Source of the DNA: Papaver somniferum
Taxonomy: Eukaryota; Streptophyta; Magnoliopsida; Ranunculales; Papaveraceae
NCBI RefSeq assembly: GCF_003573695.1
Contig: NC_039360.1
Span: forward strand, 59,129,830-59,193,829
Direction of reading: 5' to 3'
DNA length: 64,000 nt
Positions 1-10,800 of the stretch are shown here, piece by piece. Under the pieces are notes generated by a model. It ran no database searches. It was not told the origin of the DNA and saw only the letters and a program-made list of their open reading frames with translations. The translations under genes were made by a program, and so were the position numbers. Each line of letters opens with the position of its first letter. Position 1 is the first letter of the stretch.

Positions 1-299
1 AAAATCCTAATATGATATGCAAAAGAAGAAAACTAAAAACAAAAAGGATAGAAAATACAAAACCTATGGGTTTCCTCCCATGCAACGCTTAGTTTAACGT
101 CCTCATCCTGACCCGCTGGTTATCATCCATACACCAACAATCTGAAAATCTGGTAGTCCGCCCAGAAAACAATCTGCAATTCTAGTAACAACTTCATAAA
201 AACATTAGCACAAGATATAAATATTGAAGTTATCACTTTATTGAAGTTTCCCTCACACTTAGTCCTTTCTACACTCGGAAGTGGATAAAGAACATAAAA

Positions 300-1475
300 T
301 TAGGAAACTTCAAAAGGTTCTTCAGCTTGGTAAATCTGCACAATTCTAGAATCAATCACATCAACTGGTAGATACTTAGAAGCAAAATAATCCGTTAAAA
401 CTTTGGAAGCACATAACTCCAATCCTAAGTGAGGTATTTTCCTAAAAGCTGGGTTAACAACTCTTTGAGAAGCTACTTCAATTGGATGGAAAGGATCAAC
501 AAATATAGAATTATGTAAAGGTGTAGACAAACCTTGTTCGAGATCCTCATATTTTATCTCTAGTGAATTATTTACCCCAAGTATATCGTGGTCCTCTATC
601 GAACTCTTAATTTCTGCTTCAACCGAAATCTCAGCATCATTATAATCCTTGGTAAGTTCAACTAGGTCTTCCACGACTTCAATCAATTTGGTTTCTGTCT
701 CAATCTCTATCTCTTCAACAACCTCGTCATCGGGATCGAAATCCTCTCCCAAAAAGTCTAGTTCATCGGTGCAAATCCTAAAATCTTCACTTGTGTACGT
801 TACACCATTGATAACAACGGTTATGTCATATCCATTCTCCTCCTTTTGAATAGGCAAGTGATCGTTATTATGATCGGGAGATGGAATAATCATATCATAG
901 TTACTAGGACTTTGAAAAGGTTCTTCATCATCAGAATCTGCCTCATAATCTTTCATATCGAAGCGGCGTTCAAGTTCCAAATCTATGACCTTGTTAATTT
1001 CATCAAGAGTCTTTTGTGACGCATCAACGTTTTTTAGCTGCTCGTGTTGCTTAAAAAATTTTCTGACGTTAACATGTTTGCCACCATTATGCTCAGTAGA
1101 GTTTCTAGACAATATCTCTTCTTTAAGTGAAGGAAAAACACGATGAAGAGGAGTATATCTTGATTCGGTATCATAAGTTTTTAGTTCCAAACTCTCTGTC
1201 ATCTGCACATTACTAGAAAACAATTTATCAGAAACATAACTATCCCCCCATCCTCGTGATTGTTCCCCTACATGTCCGTCATAAGGTTGTTGACATGTAT
1301 GAGAATATCCATAAGGTTCTGTGGGATATTGATCATAGCCAAAAGATTGGTTTTGATTATACCCATAGGATGGTTGGTAGTTGTCATTTGAATGATATTG
1401 AAAACCATATTGATCTCCACTATAATACGATGATTGGTCTTGTGCTCCGTACATGTTATGTCCGTAAGGAAACAT
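300..1475 (-). CDS. Unknown retroelement protein in the gag position
   Basis: This uninterrupted 391-codon ORF has an ATG 77 bases after the primer binding site, where gag is normally encoded. The first 75 residues are rich in Tyr, Gly and Gln with repeated GYGYNQ- and GYDQYP-like words, so they look disordered. Residues 110-180 are charged, the middle is very acidic (Asp/Glu runs), and the C-terminus has the block KIPHLGLELCASKVLTDYF. I see no gag capsid motif, zinc knuckle, protease DTG or RT motif. The C-terminal block and an upstream LPIQK word recur in the ORF at 34553-35404, inside a second Athila-like element. The two are therefore homologous and the family is element-borne. Function is unknown. 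Confidence 0.65.
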   Translation of the reverse strand: MFPYGHNMYGAQDQSSYYSGDQYGFQYHSNDNYQPSYGYNQNQSFGYDQYPTEPYGYSHTCQQPYDGHVGEQSRGWGDSYVSDKLFSSNVQMTESLELKTYDTESRYTPLHRVFPSLKEEILSRNSTEHNGGKHVNVRKFFKQHEQLKNVDASQKTLDEINKVIDLELERRFDMKDYEADSDDEEPFQSPSNYDMIIPSPDHNNDHLPIQKEENGYDITVVINGVTYTSEDFRICTDELDFLGEDFDPDDEVVEEIEIETETKLIEVVEDLVELTKDYNDAEISVEAEIKSSIEDHDILGVNNSLEIKYEDLEQGLSTPLHNSIFVDPFHPIEVASQRVVNPAFRKIPHLGLELCASKVLTDYFASKYLPVDVIDSRIVQIYQAEEPFEVS

Positions 1476-1551
1476 GACGACTTACAAGAGCAAAACAAAA
1501 GATCTAAAAACAAAAACAAGCTAAACAAATAACAAATCAATTAACAACTGC

Positions 1552-1569
1552 TCCCCGGCGGCGGCGCCA
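1552..1569 (-). promoter_or_regulatory. Primer binding site, tRNA-Asp type
   Basis: The minus strand reads TGGCGCCGCCGCCGGGGA. This is complementary to the usual 3' end of plant tRNA-Asp(GUC) apart from about two positions. It lies five bases from the LTR end and primes minus-strand DNA synthesis in such elements. Confidence 0.75.
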
Positions 1570-1574
1570 AAATT

Positions 1575-3491
1575 TGATGCGTGTCTTAACCACAACAAAT
1601 TAATCAATATATTTCCCACTAATTAACTGGTAAGGATCGTTCCCGCAGAGAGCTGTGTAATTGATATGTTATTTGAGTAAGCAAAATAAAGTAAAAGACG
1701 ATGGGGGGTTGGATTATGGAATGAAATAAATAAAAAGAAACAAATAAGAAAGGAAAGAGATGATCAAAGAATCCTTCGTCGTTACCAAGCGATAACTGAG
1801 TTACTATACTTACTTATCTTTCGTTAGAATCATTCATCACCAACCGTAAAATAACAGCTAGATCAGTGATATCCTCAAAACTCCTTCTATCACTGGATAC
1901 GGAAGTTCTCGATTACCATATTCTATTCAACGAACCACCAAGTAGTAGATCACTCAAGGTGTAATCTAATCGAACGCTTTAAGCTTTGTGAATTTAGGTT
2001 GATCCCAATAGTCGAACTCTTAGATCAAGGTCCACTTGCTGATGTTGTCTTCACTCGCAATTGCTCCACAAAATCCCTTTGTAAGGTCTCGCGATTTCTA
2101 CTTGTATAGAGAGTTAATCGACGATTACTTATCTCACAACTTCTACTAGTAATAGAATGATAGATAGACTAATCTAGTTGCACCCAACTCGTTGTACGGC
2201 AATACAGCGAATCCTCACTGTTCACTGCGTAAGACAAATTTCTCTGATAGAGAACCTCTCTCGATGTTCCCTGTTCTTCTTAAACTCTCTCTATCGCTGG
2301 CGAGCATACCTATCCCAACTGAGTTCTCGACCAAGTTTGAGAGTCCAAAATCTTTTCAATCTCCTCTGTTGATCAACTCTTCCATGGTAGTAAGTCCATC
2401 TTCTCCATATCGTCCATGTTCTGTCACCCAATCTCTTCTCAACCATCGATAATGGCAGCAACCATCATACATTTCAATTCCTCTGAACTCATCACAATTG
2501 TCTTACTCGATCTCCAATGGTAGCAGCATCTCCCTGAACTTCTTCTCTGTTTTTCTGCTCGATCCCCTCCTTCATTGTTGTTATCGACTTCATCAGTTCC
2601 ATCATTATGTTCATGCTCGCTTCATCACTATCCATCATCTACTGCCGACAATGGCAGCAACCCATTCTCCATCAATCCCGACTGTCAATACTCGAGTTCT
2701 TCTCAGTTGAATGCCATCACTAGCCCATGAGCAACAACACTTATATCGTTACTACTGATATTGAACGTAAGCAGCCATTAATGGTGATCATCACCGATCA
2801 ACCAACATCCACAACCACTTTCTCTCTTGGTTTTTTCGTGCCCAAACAATATCCAAAACCCTATCAATCTCGTTTCACAAAAGACGTGTTCTTCCTTGCA
2901 TCGAAATTAGTTGTATTGCAGCAACACCAGAATGGTCGGAACCGGTCATGAAACTCGACCGAGTTCTGTTGAGTTTACGGTAAAAGACGATGGCCCTGAG
3001 TGAGTAGGCCGGGCGCCTTTAATAGCATTTGAATTATGGCTTCCCCCAGTAAATGAATCGACTGCCTTTTAGCAGTTCCTTAGAAACAGGCCACCCTTAT
3101 CAGAATGACTGCCCCTTAACGTACAGCGGGGTTCCAATAGCACTTGTCCTGGGAAAATGACCACTTTGCCCTTTTAGTCTTCCAAGTTCTTATTTTACTC
3201 ATAATTTCTTCATACGAGCTCAAAGTGACTTCGTTCTTTCACCATTGACTTCGTCTTCTCGTCGTCTACAAAATGATGACTAGAAATCCTCAATTTGAAC
3301 GAGTTCCAATTTGTCTTTGACCCTTCTTCACTTGTGACTTTACTTTTGTAGTTATTTCCACTTCTTTTTGATGATTCACCTAATAAAACACAAATAAGAG
3401 AAAACAAGCGTAATATACAATAATTTGCAAGAAGATCAACAATTACAAGCATGGAATTGGCACCAAATATATGTGAAATATGCACTTATCA
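1575..3491 (-). repeat. Long terminal repeat (5' LTR of the minus-strand element)
   Basis: On the minus strand it begins TGATAAGTGCATA and ends GACACGCATCA, giving TG...CA termini and about 1.9 kb. The start is analogous to TGATAGACGCATTTATG of the LTR at 37132. The short ORFs inside it are not convincing genes. Confidence 0.65.
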
Positions 3492-3720
3492 ACCGTTCAA
3501 GTGTTTTCTCTTGTATTCAATTAGACTCGCAAATTTCTATTTTCTTGAGAAAGAATTGAATCAAGAAAGAGAGATATAACTCTTTGATATACTTTATTAA
3601 GATTGAGTCTAGTTGATTCTCTTAAAAGTATACTGGAGTTTGTCCATACAGATTGCTAATCGAAATATTGGGTGAGGTTATTGTACCCCCGCTTTTTTCA
3701 CAAATGTTAATATCCTGACC
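3492..3720 (+). repeat. Copia-type LTR 3' end fragment
   Basis: This stretch matches, in inverse orientation, the LTR sequence at about 30270-30420. Shared words include GTCCATACAGATTG and AATATTGGGTG, ending near TACCCCCGCTTTTTTCA. It is cut on the left by the gypsy LTR. No ORF. Confidence 0.55.
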
Positions 3721-3795
3721 ATTTCCTACTTCGCATGTACTATATTTTTGCATTATTCTAGTCCCTGTTGTATGTACTTCCAAGTCCTGGAGCCC

Positions 3796-4130
3796 TTCAC
3801 AGAAGTTTTGGTTCTTAAAGGTGATTTGTTTCTAAAATATTTAGAACTCATTGTTTTGACCCATAGAGCGTTTTTTTCCTTTAACAGAGGTGCTCCTAAG
3901 TAAGGGTTAAGCTTTAGGATTCAAAATATTTTATCTCTCCATAAACAGAGGGTTTTAAAATATTTTGATCAATGTACTTCACAGAAGTTTCTTAAAGGTG
4001 ATTTGTTTCTAAAATATTTTGAACAATGTACTTCACAGAAGTTTTGATTCTTAAAGGTGTGAAGGTCTTTATTTTTTATCTCTCCATAAACAGGGGTGCT
4101 CCTAAGTAAGGGTCTTTAAGATTTATATGT
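3796..4130. repeat. Short imperfect tandem/interspersed duplication
   Basis: The word CTTCACAGAAGTTT followed by TTAAAGGTGATTTGTTTC occurs around 3797, 3978 and 4033. A second word, ATCTCTCCATAAACAG, also recurs (about 3932 and 4079). It looks like local slippage or duplication in the 3' flank of the neighbouring LINE. Confidence 0.5.
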
Positions 4131-4152
4131 TTAATCTTTAGTAATTTGGACA

Positions 4153-6360
4153 TCATTCTTTGATGTTTTGGTTCAACATTTTTACTAAAAAAACACATGA
4201 TTTTTCAAAGTTTATTAGTTCCCCAGAAGCCTTGCTAAAGATTTCTATTATGTCTAAAAGATTTTTACATTCCAAAAGATCAGGCTTCACCAAAAACAAG
4301 CAATCATCAGCAAAAAATAGATGGGAAATTGGTTCACTTTTAGGAGTTATCTTAACTCCATGAAGGGTTTTATTCTGCTCTTGCTTTAGAAGTAGCCTGG
4401 AGAAGATTTCCATACAGATGATAAACAGATAAGGATAAAGAGGGTCACCTTGACGTAATCCTCTAGTAGATTTAAAGATTTCTCCCGGTTTTCCATTTAG
4501 TAAAACAACTATGGATGTTGTTGAAATACATTGTTCTATAAGTTTGCAGACATCATCATTGAAACCAAAAGTTTTTAAGGCATTTAAAAGAAAACTCCAA
4601 TTAACTCTATAAAAGGCTTTGGACATATCTATTTTGATTCCTAAACCTCCTGTTCTAACTTTTTTCTTCTTAAAAGAGTGAATTATCTCATGAGCTACAA
4701 TAATGTTATCAGAAATTTGTCTAGAAGATAAAAAAGTTGATTGGAAGGGAGATATGAGTTTTTCTGAGGTTGGTTTAATTTTGTTTGCTAAAAATTTTGC
4801 AATGACTTTGTAAACTGTATTACAAAGTCCTATGGGTCTGAAGTGACTAGGATTTTTGAGTGTTTTAGCTTAGGAATTAGGAAATGGTGTGTTAAGTTTA
4901 GGTCTGGGTTTATAATTTTTTTATTTAAAGAAATTTTGGATTGTATCAGTTACTTGAGTTCCCACTAAGCTCCAGTTGTGTATGAAAAAACTAACTGGGA
5001 AACCATCTGGTCACGGAGATTTATTAGGTTTCATATTCTTTTAAACCAAAAGGATTTCATCAACAGAGGGGATTGCTAGGATTCTAGCGTTACCAGAATC
5101 ATAACTGATAGAAGGAATGCCATTAAAAATGGGATTAGATAAGACAGTTTCAAAGAGTTTTCAGAAGAAAAAAAGAGATTTAAAGTAAGATGTTAAGATA
5201 TTATGAATTTCCTTTATATCCTTAGTTACAAGGTTTTGTTCATTGGTTATACTTTGTATTGTGTTCCATTTTCTTCTTCTCAAGGTAATACTGTGGAAGT
5301 ATTTTGTATTCCTTTTTCCTAGGTTTATTATGTTGTCTCTTGATTGTTGTTTAACTATAGTTTCTTGAATATCACAAAGGGTTTCTAGTTCTTTTAACTT
5401 TTCCTTTATTTTGCTCTGTTGATGTAAAGTTATTCTTTGAGATTGTAATCTTTCTATTTCCTTAAGAAGTTTATTGATTTTTTTAACTGGAAGTCCAAGG
5501 ATTTTTTTTTTCCAGTCAGATAAATTTACTCCGACCTGTTTAAGATTTTGGACTAGACTAGTTGATGCTTCCACCTTAGAGGGGGAATTCCAGGAACCTT
5601 GAATTACTTGAATACAAGAGAGGTCCTTCAACCAAGTGTCATAGAATTTAAAAATCCATTCAGATTTAGATAGTTGAGCATCTAAAGTTAGTAGAATTGG
5701 ACAACGGTCTGAGCCTACTGCAACTAAATAAGAAAGAGAAGCATTTGGAAATTGTATGTGCCACTCTGCATTTATCACTGCTCTATCTAGTCTTTCCTGA
5801 ATATTGTGTTTTCCTTCTCTATGATTGTCCCAAGTATAATATTACCTACATAGCCTAAGTCATATAAGCCTGGTCTTTCTAGAATTTTTGCATAAGATTC
5901 ACTGTTGGTTTTGTTGAAAGGTAAACCTCCTAATTTTTGTGATTGGTTAAAGACCATGTTGAAATCACCTATAACTATCCATGGCATAAGTCTCTGGGAC
6001 ACTTGTTGGCTAATTTCTTCTAAGAAATCTCAAGTCACATTCCTATTAGTAGGGTAAGGGCTACCATTGAAACAAGTTAAGACCCACTGTTTGGTATCAA
6101 AAGAGGTGTTAACAATAATGTTTATCGTGTTTATGTTTCATTTAACAATTTCAAAGTAGAACCCATCAATCCATGCTCCTGCTAAACCTACTGGGTCTAC
6201 TATATGATAATAAGGAAAATAGGAAACCAATTTTTTAACTAAGGGTCTTTGGTTTTTGGTTTCAGGTAGAAATAGAATTTTAGGTTTTTCTTTGTTAAGG
6301 AGGTTTGTCTAGTGGCTGTGTGTTAAGGGGTTTACCTAAGATTTTCATATTAGGTAACAA
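4153..6360 (-). pseudogene. LINE ORF2 relic (endonuclease and reverse transcriptase), decayed
   Basis: On the minus strand three open pieces follow the order of a plant L1-type ORF2. The endonuclease region (6002-5787 and sequence up to about 6360) has PWIVIGDFNMVFNQSQKLGG. A linker (5778-5161) has NLGKRNTKYFHSITLRRR. The reverse transcriptase (about 5050-4153) has GIKIDMSKAFYRVNW, GLRQGDPLYPYLFI and the catalytic block FFADDCLFL. The pieces are separated by stops and frame changes, and the start of the endonuclease near 6340 is deleted, so it cannot encode an active protein. The 3' end and any target duplication were not resolved. Confidence 0.85.
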
Positions 6361-6626
6361 ATAAGGCTATTTAAATCTAGAGAAAGCAGTGAGAAATCAG
6401 TTTCACAAAATTGATCTACACACAATGAATGAGGATTATCACTACTGACAGGGATTACTTAGTCTACCAATTTGCCAAGTCTATTTTCACATAGATTGAT
6501 TTACACACAATCAAGAACTAGAGAAATTTAAAAGGTAAATGCTAATTATATCAAAATGAATAAAAAATTTAGAAAGGTTATTAGAAAAGTACTTGTGTCT
6601 CGTCCTGTTGCTTTGAAGGGATAAGT

Positions 6627-7403
6627 TCAGGGAAAGGAATTGGTTGATAAGTGCTTAACTAAGCTTAATGTTTGACCCATATTGATCAATTTTGAAAAAC
6701 TTTCCATCTTGAAAGAGAATAGAACAAAGTTGTTCAGAAGATGAAAAAGATAGAAAATCCGAAACTGTAATTTTAAAAACAGATTTTGGCTGCATATGCT
6801 GGTATCATGAATTTGGGAAGAAAGATTCATCGACTCCTCAGGCAAAGTTGGAGAAATTAGGAATTCGAAGGAATCTCTTTCATTTTCTGGTGCAGAAAAA
6901 GACAGCCTTCTATTCACCAATGATAAATTGCCACTAATTGGCCTAGCAGGAGAACTAGAAATCTGAACCAGGTTAGGGATATCCTGCAACAAGCCAGATT
7001 CAAGTTGGATAACCGATTCCAGCGCAGACTCAGCCAGAACTCGGAAGGTGGTAAAGGTATATTTCTCAGGGTAATTGAATGGAAAGGTTCTTTTTCCTAA
7101 AACTGATGATGATGCTAGCGGCATATCATCATCCGACGACAAATTTTCAATAATGACAAATGGTCCTAGTACTTCATAAGTATTAAAAGGGTTTCGGTGA
7201 ACTCTACCGAGACTATCGTGACTGTTGCTTTGAAAAGCAGGTTCTTCTGCTACATAAGCTCTGAAGATATCACGGAATGTTTCACTCACTCCAGGTAAAA
7301 GGAAAAGGCAGTGAAGTACACCTTTGGTTTTGATTAATACAACTGGGCGTCCGGGACTTTTTTTCTTTTTTGATGATGGGAGTCCGGGAATAAATACAAC
7401 CAT
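6627..7403 (-). pseudogene. ORF fragment upstream of the LINE, possibly ORF1 or linker remnant
   Basis: This is an open frame of about 258 codons on the same strand and just 5' of the LINE ORF2 relic. It contains ETFRDIFRAYVAEE, a Ser-rich middle and no recognised domain. Position suggests it belongs to the LINE. It could instead be unrelated decayed sequence. No CCHC knuckle or RRM motif is visible. Confidence 0.3.
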
Positions 7404-7805
7404 CTTCTATATGCTTATTACAGTATCAGTTAAATACAACCCTAACTATCTTCTGATCAAAAAAAAAAAAAAAACCTATCTATCTTTCACGATTTCCATG
7501 TATACAATCCTTTTTATCCTGTCCAAAATAATCAATTTACACCTAGAACTAAGGGATGAAAAAGCAAAAACTTTACCTGTAACCCAGATTCCAGAATGAA
7601 GGGCATTTACACTGACTGGGACATAAGCCTATCTATTTATGCTCTTTATTTTCCAGATACAGTAGGATAAGGATGTATATGTACAGCAGGGTCATATTTG
7701 TGGCAAGCACCAACAAGTCTCAAATATGCTTATTTCTGGACAACCCTGGGAGAGTGCACGGCACAAAGATCATCGTTGATCGCACACCAAATTTTTGCTA
7801 TTAAA
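7404..7805 (-). other. Probable 3' UTR and downstream flank of the DUF639 gene
   Basis: No ORF of note. The stretch contains an A16 run near 7461 and an AT-rich region right after the stop codon (TGA at 7806-7808 on the minus strand). The polyadenylation site was not identified with confidence. Confidence 0.35.
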
Positions 7806-10800
7806 TCATTTCTGACTCCCCTTTTTGTCAGTTTCCTTGGTTGGATTTGGTGACAACGTTTCAGCACCATTCTCATATGGTAAAACAACTACTGGTGCAG
7901 CAGGGATTGTATCCCATCGTTCCTTTATAAAGCTCCTGAATCTCTTGACCATTTCTCGACGGAACTCTAGCTCTCGTGTAAATAGGTCCATAAGAAAAAA
8001 TGCAAGGATGTATCTGAAAGGGACGAGGAGAAGAGTGATTGCAGCAGTTAGCAGTACCAGACCAATCTCAGTTGTTATCTGCAAAAATGTTTACACACGA
8101 GAATCAGATGAGTAACGGTAAGTTTTTCATAAACCTTACTTGATAAGTTCTATGCAAAATTTGAACTTTAAGAGACACGGAAATACAGCCACTTCAAGCT
8201 GGGTGTATAATAGTTGCTCCAGGACTCACCGAGTTCCAGACTATACTAATACCAAACCAAGAAGATTTGAAGAACTTTTTACTGGCCACTCATCTATATG
8301 AGCTTAAAAATCTCTTCATGATAAGTGTAATGAAGATAAAAAAGAAGTTGTATCTTAAAGCCATCTTGGAGTACCTGTGGTTGACCTGATAGAACAATCG
8401 TACGGATTTTGAGGAGTGTGACATTTAGACTCTGGAGATAATTTTCCAGGTCAAGCATAGCTTCTTTAACTGCTATTATTTTTTGGATTGTGTTTGAGGA
8501 TGGCTGATCGTGTATTGTGACTTTCCCAAAGGATCTACCCAGACGACCTTGCTCTTTAAGCCCTTTCAATAGAAGCATTGTAACTGCTGCAACCATCAAT
8601 GTCATAGGGAAGATATATGACAACATGTTTCTGACAAAAGACAATTTCAACATCAGAAATATTAATAACCATAACCGGGAAGGTGAGACGGATATTATTA
8701 TTAGATTAGCTGAATTGGCATCTCAAAAAGTAATGAAACAAATGAATTGAGGCATTAGAATTACCTAAAGATAAGAGTATATGCAAACGCAAGAAAAGAG
8801 ACAGTCAAATGTGGCTCTTTCCAACATCTAAGTTCATCAAAAAGCTTTGCAACGGCCGTCAGAGGAAGTATAAGTTCCTGGTTGACAAGAAATGAAGATA
8901 TTAATTAACCAGAAATGATATAGAAAACACACAGTATAATACTACAAGACCATCATAATTCAATGCTGTTACTACATTATGTAACCAGCAACGTAACCCG
9001 TTCTTATTCTTAGTTTGATAACCTGCACTTTGTGGTGAAAGTTCAAACAACAAAATTTAGCTAAAACGTTCTACAAAACTTTAGTCTTGCTTAACTTGTT
9101 CAGCTCATGACACTATTACATAGCATGTGGGCAAACTGACAAGCATGATCAACAAGATTAACTCACAACAGGGTAAAGCTTTAATCTGTTCAAGGAAGTG
9201 ATGATAGGTAGTGTCACAAAATCATAAACTGAAAGCCGCAATCCATCTTATACAAGCCGATCATATATAGGGCTCAAACTAAGGAGAATATCATCAATAT
9301 CAAGCCTACATGTAAATAGAACTACTTAAAACCTCATGATATGCAGGCCACACCCTTCCTTTCAAATTCCATCTCTAAAAGTCTAACATATATACCCTGT
9401 TGCCATATTTCACTTCAACTATAGTAATATTGTAAAAAATAAAAAGGGTTTAACCAGTTGTTGGTTGAATTAGAAGATCGTGAAACTTTCTTTGCATATA
9501 TTTCACAGAGTAATTTACTCAACTGCTAAAGTAAATGATGAGAGAAAGAGAGAGAGAGACCTGCCTTGAAAAGGTCAATGTTACTGGGGATCCCTTTCAG
9601 AGTTGCAGCATTTATTGTGGCCTGTGTTTTTTCGACCACTTGGCTTTTCTCTTTACAGAGTTTTGCTGCCCTCTCCACAAGAGCCTTGTCAGCAACAACA
9701 AGATGTTTACTTAAAACTAACCCCGACCTTGCAGAAACGTTCTTCCAAAAGGTAACCGACGTGCTTGATGCCCAAGATGGAGATCTCATCCACTTCTTCA
9801 GGTACACACTTCCATCCATATCAAACACATGAGAGCTACTTCCAGAAATATTATCCGACTGTATACCTAAAAGATGATCTGACCCCGAAAACTTTGAAAC
9901 CAACGATCCGCCCCAGAAACTTACGGCTAAAGTCTGGAAAACTACATCTCCGTGAGGTGCATTTCGTAAATATGAGAACTGGCCAAGTTTGATTGGATCT
10001 TCTGACAATTTTTTAATAAATTGAAGAGTCTGCAGTCTGGTGATACAATTAATCGCACTTGTAATAGCTCTCATCTTTCCTCTATGAGAACCATACACAT
10101 GAGACAATGATTCATCACCATCAGCAGGTCCGTATTCTCGTATAAACTCGTGTAAAGCAATAACTTCACTAATAAAAGCATGCCAGACATCTCGTCTCAT
10201 TTCACCACCAAAATCAACAAATTCGAGGACCAAAGGTTTTGACCTGTTCAGAAGAGAAATGTTGAAGCCATGATGGAATATAGTTACACACCGAAGAGAT
10301 TGAATATAAACTAATTTCTATTGGAAGTTCACATGTCAGTATCTCTTAATGATTCCCTTTCTCAGGATACGAAAATTAATCGAGCAATTTATGTGCATAC
10401 ACCAAAGAGATTGAATATAAACTAGTTTCTATTGGAAGTTCACATGTCAGTATCTCTTAAATGGTTCCCATTCTCAGGATGTGCATTAGCTCCCCTAGGC
10501 CCTGAAGCGAATGTTTTTCAATGTTGGAAAAACTTATGCATATGATATTTATATTCTCTGTAAATAAAACTAAGAACAACAGCACGAGAGTCTTTGAAAT
10601 ACTATGTATAAAAACCAGATTTCTATTATATTGGTTCAATACAAATGCCTCAATCTTCAAACTGACCGCAACTTTGGTCAAAATGTGCATTTAAACCACC
10701 TCTGTTTAATTAGTAAACTAAAGAGACTGTTCATCAACCGCAGATAATATGATACTAAACCTCTACAGTGAATAATGAGATGATTGGATAACCCAAGCCC

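Larger units (their letters stand above)
1..3491 (-). mobile_element. Athila-like Ty3/gypsy retrotransposon, 5' part, leaves the window on the left
   Basis: Read on the minus strand, the element starts with an LTR (3491 down to 1575). A primer binding site complementary to the 3' end of tRNA-Asp follows, then a 391-codon ORF. The tRNA-Asp primer is typical of Athila-lineage elements, so the lineage is inferred from that. Bases 1-299 lie downstream of the ORF and show no further gene. The 3' LTR is outside the window, so target duplication and LTR identity cannot be checked. The right end abuts copia-type LTR sequence, which suggests insertion into an older element. Confidence 0.7.

Noticed and set aside
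649..849. Ser-rich 66-codon plus-strand ORF
   Set aside because: It is the complement of the acidic region of the minus-strand element ORF.
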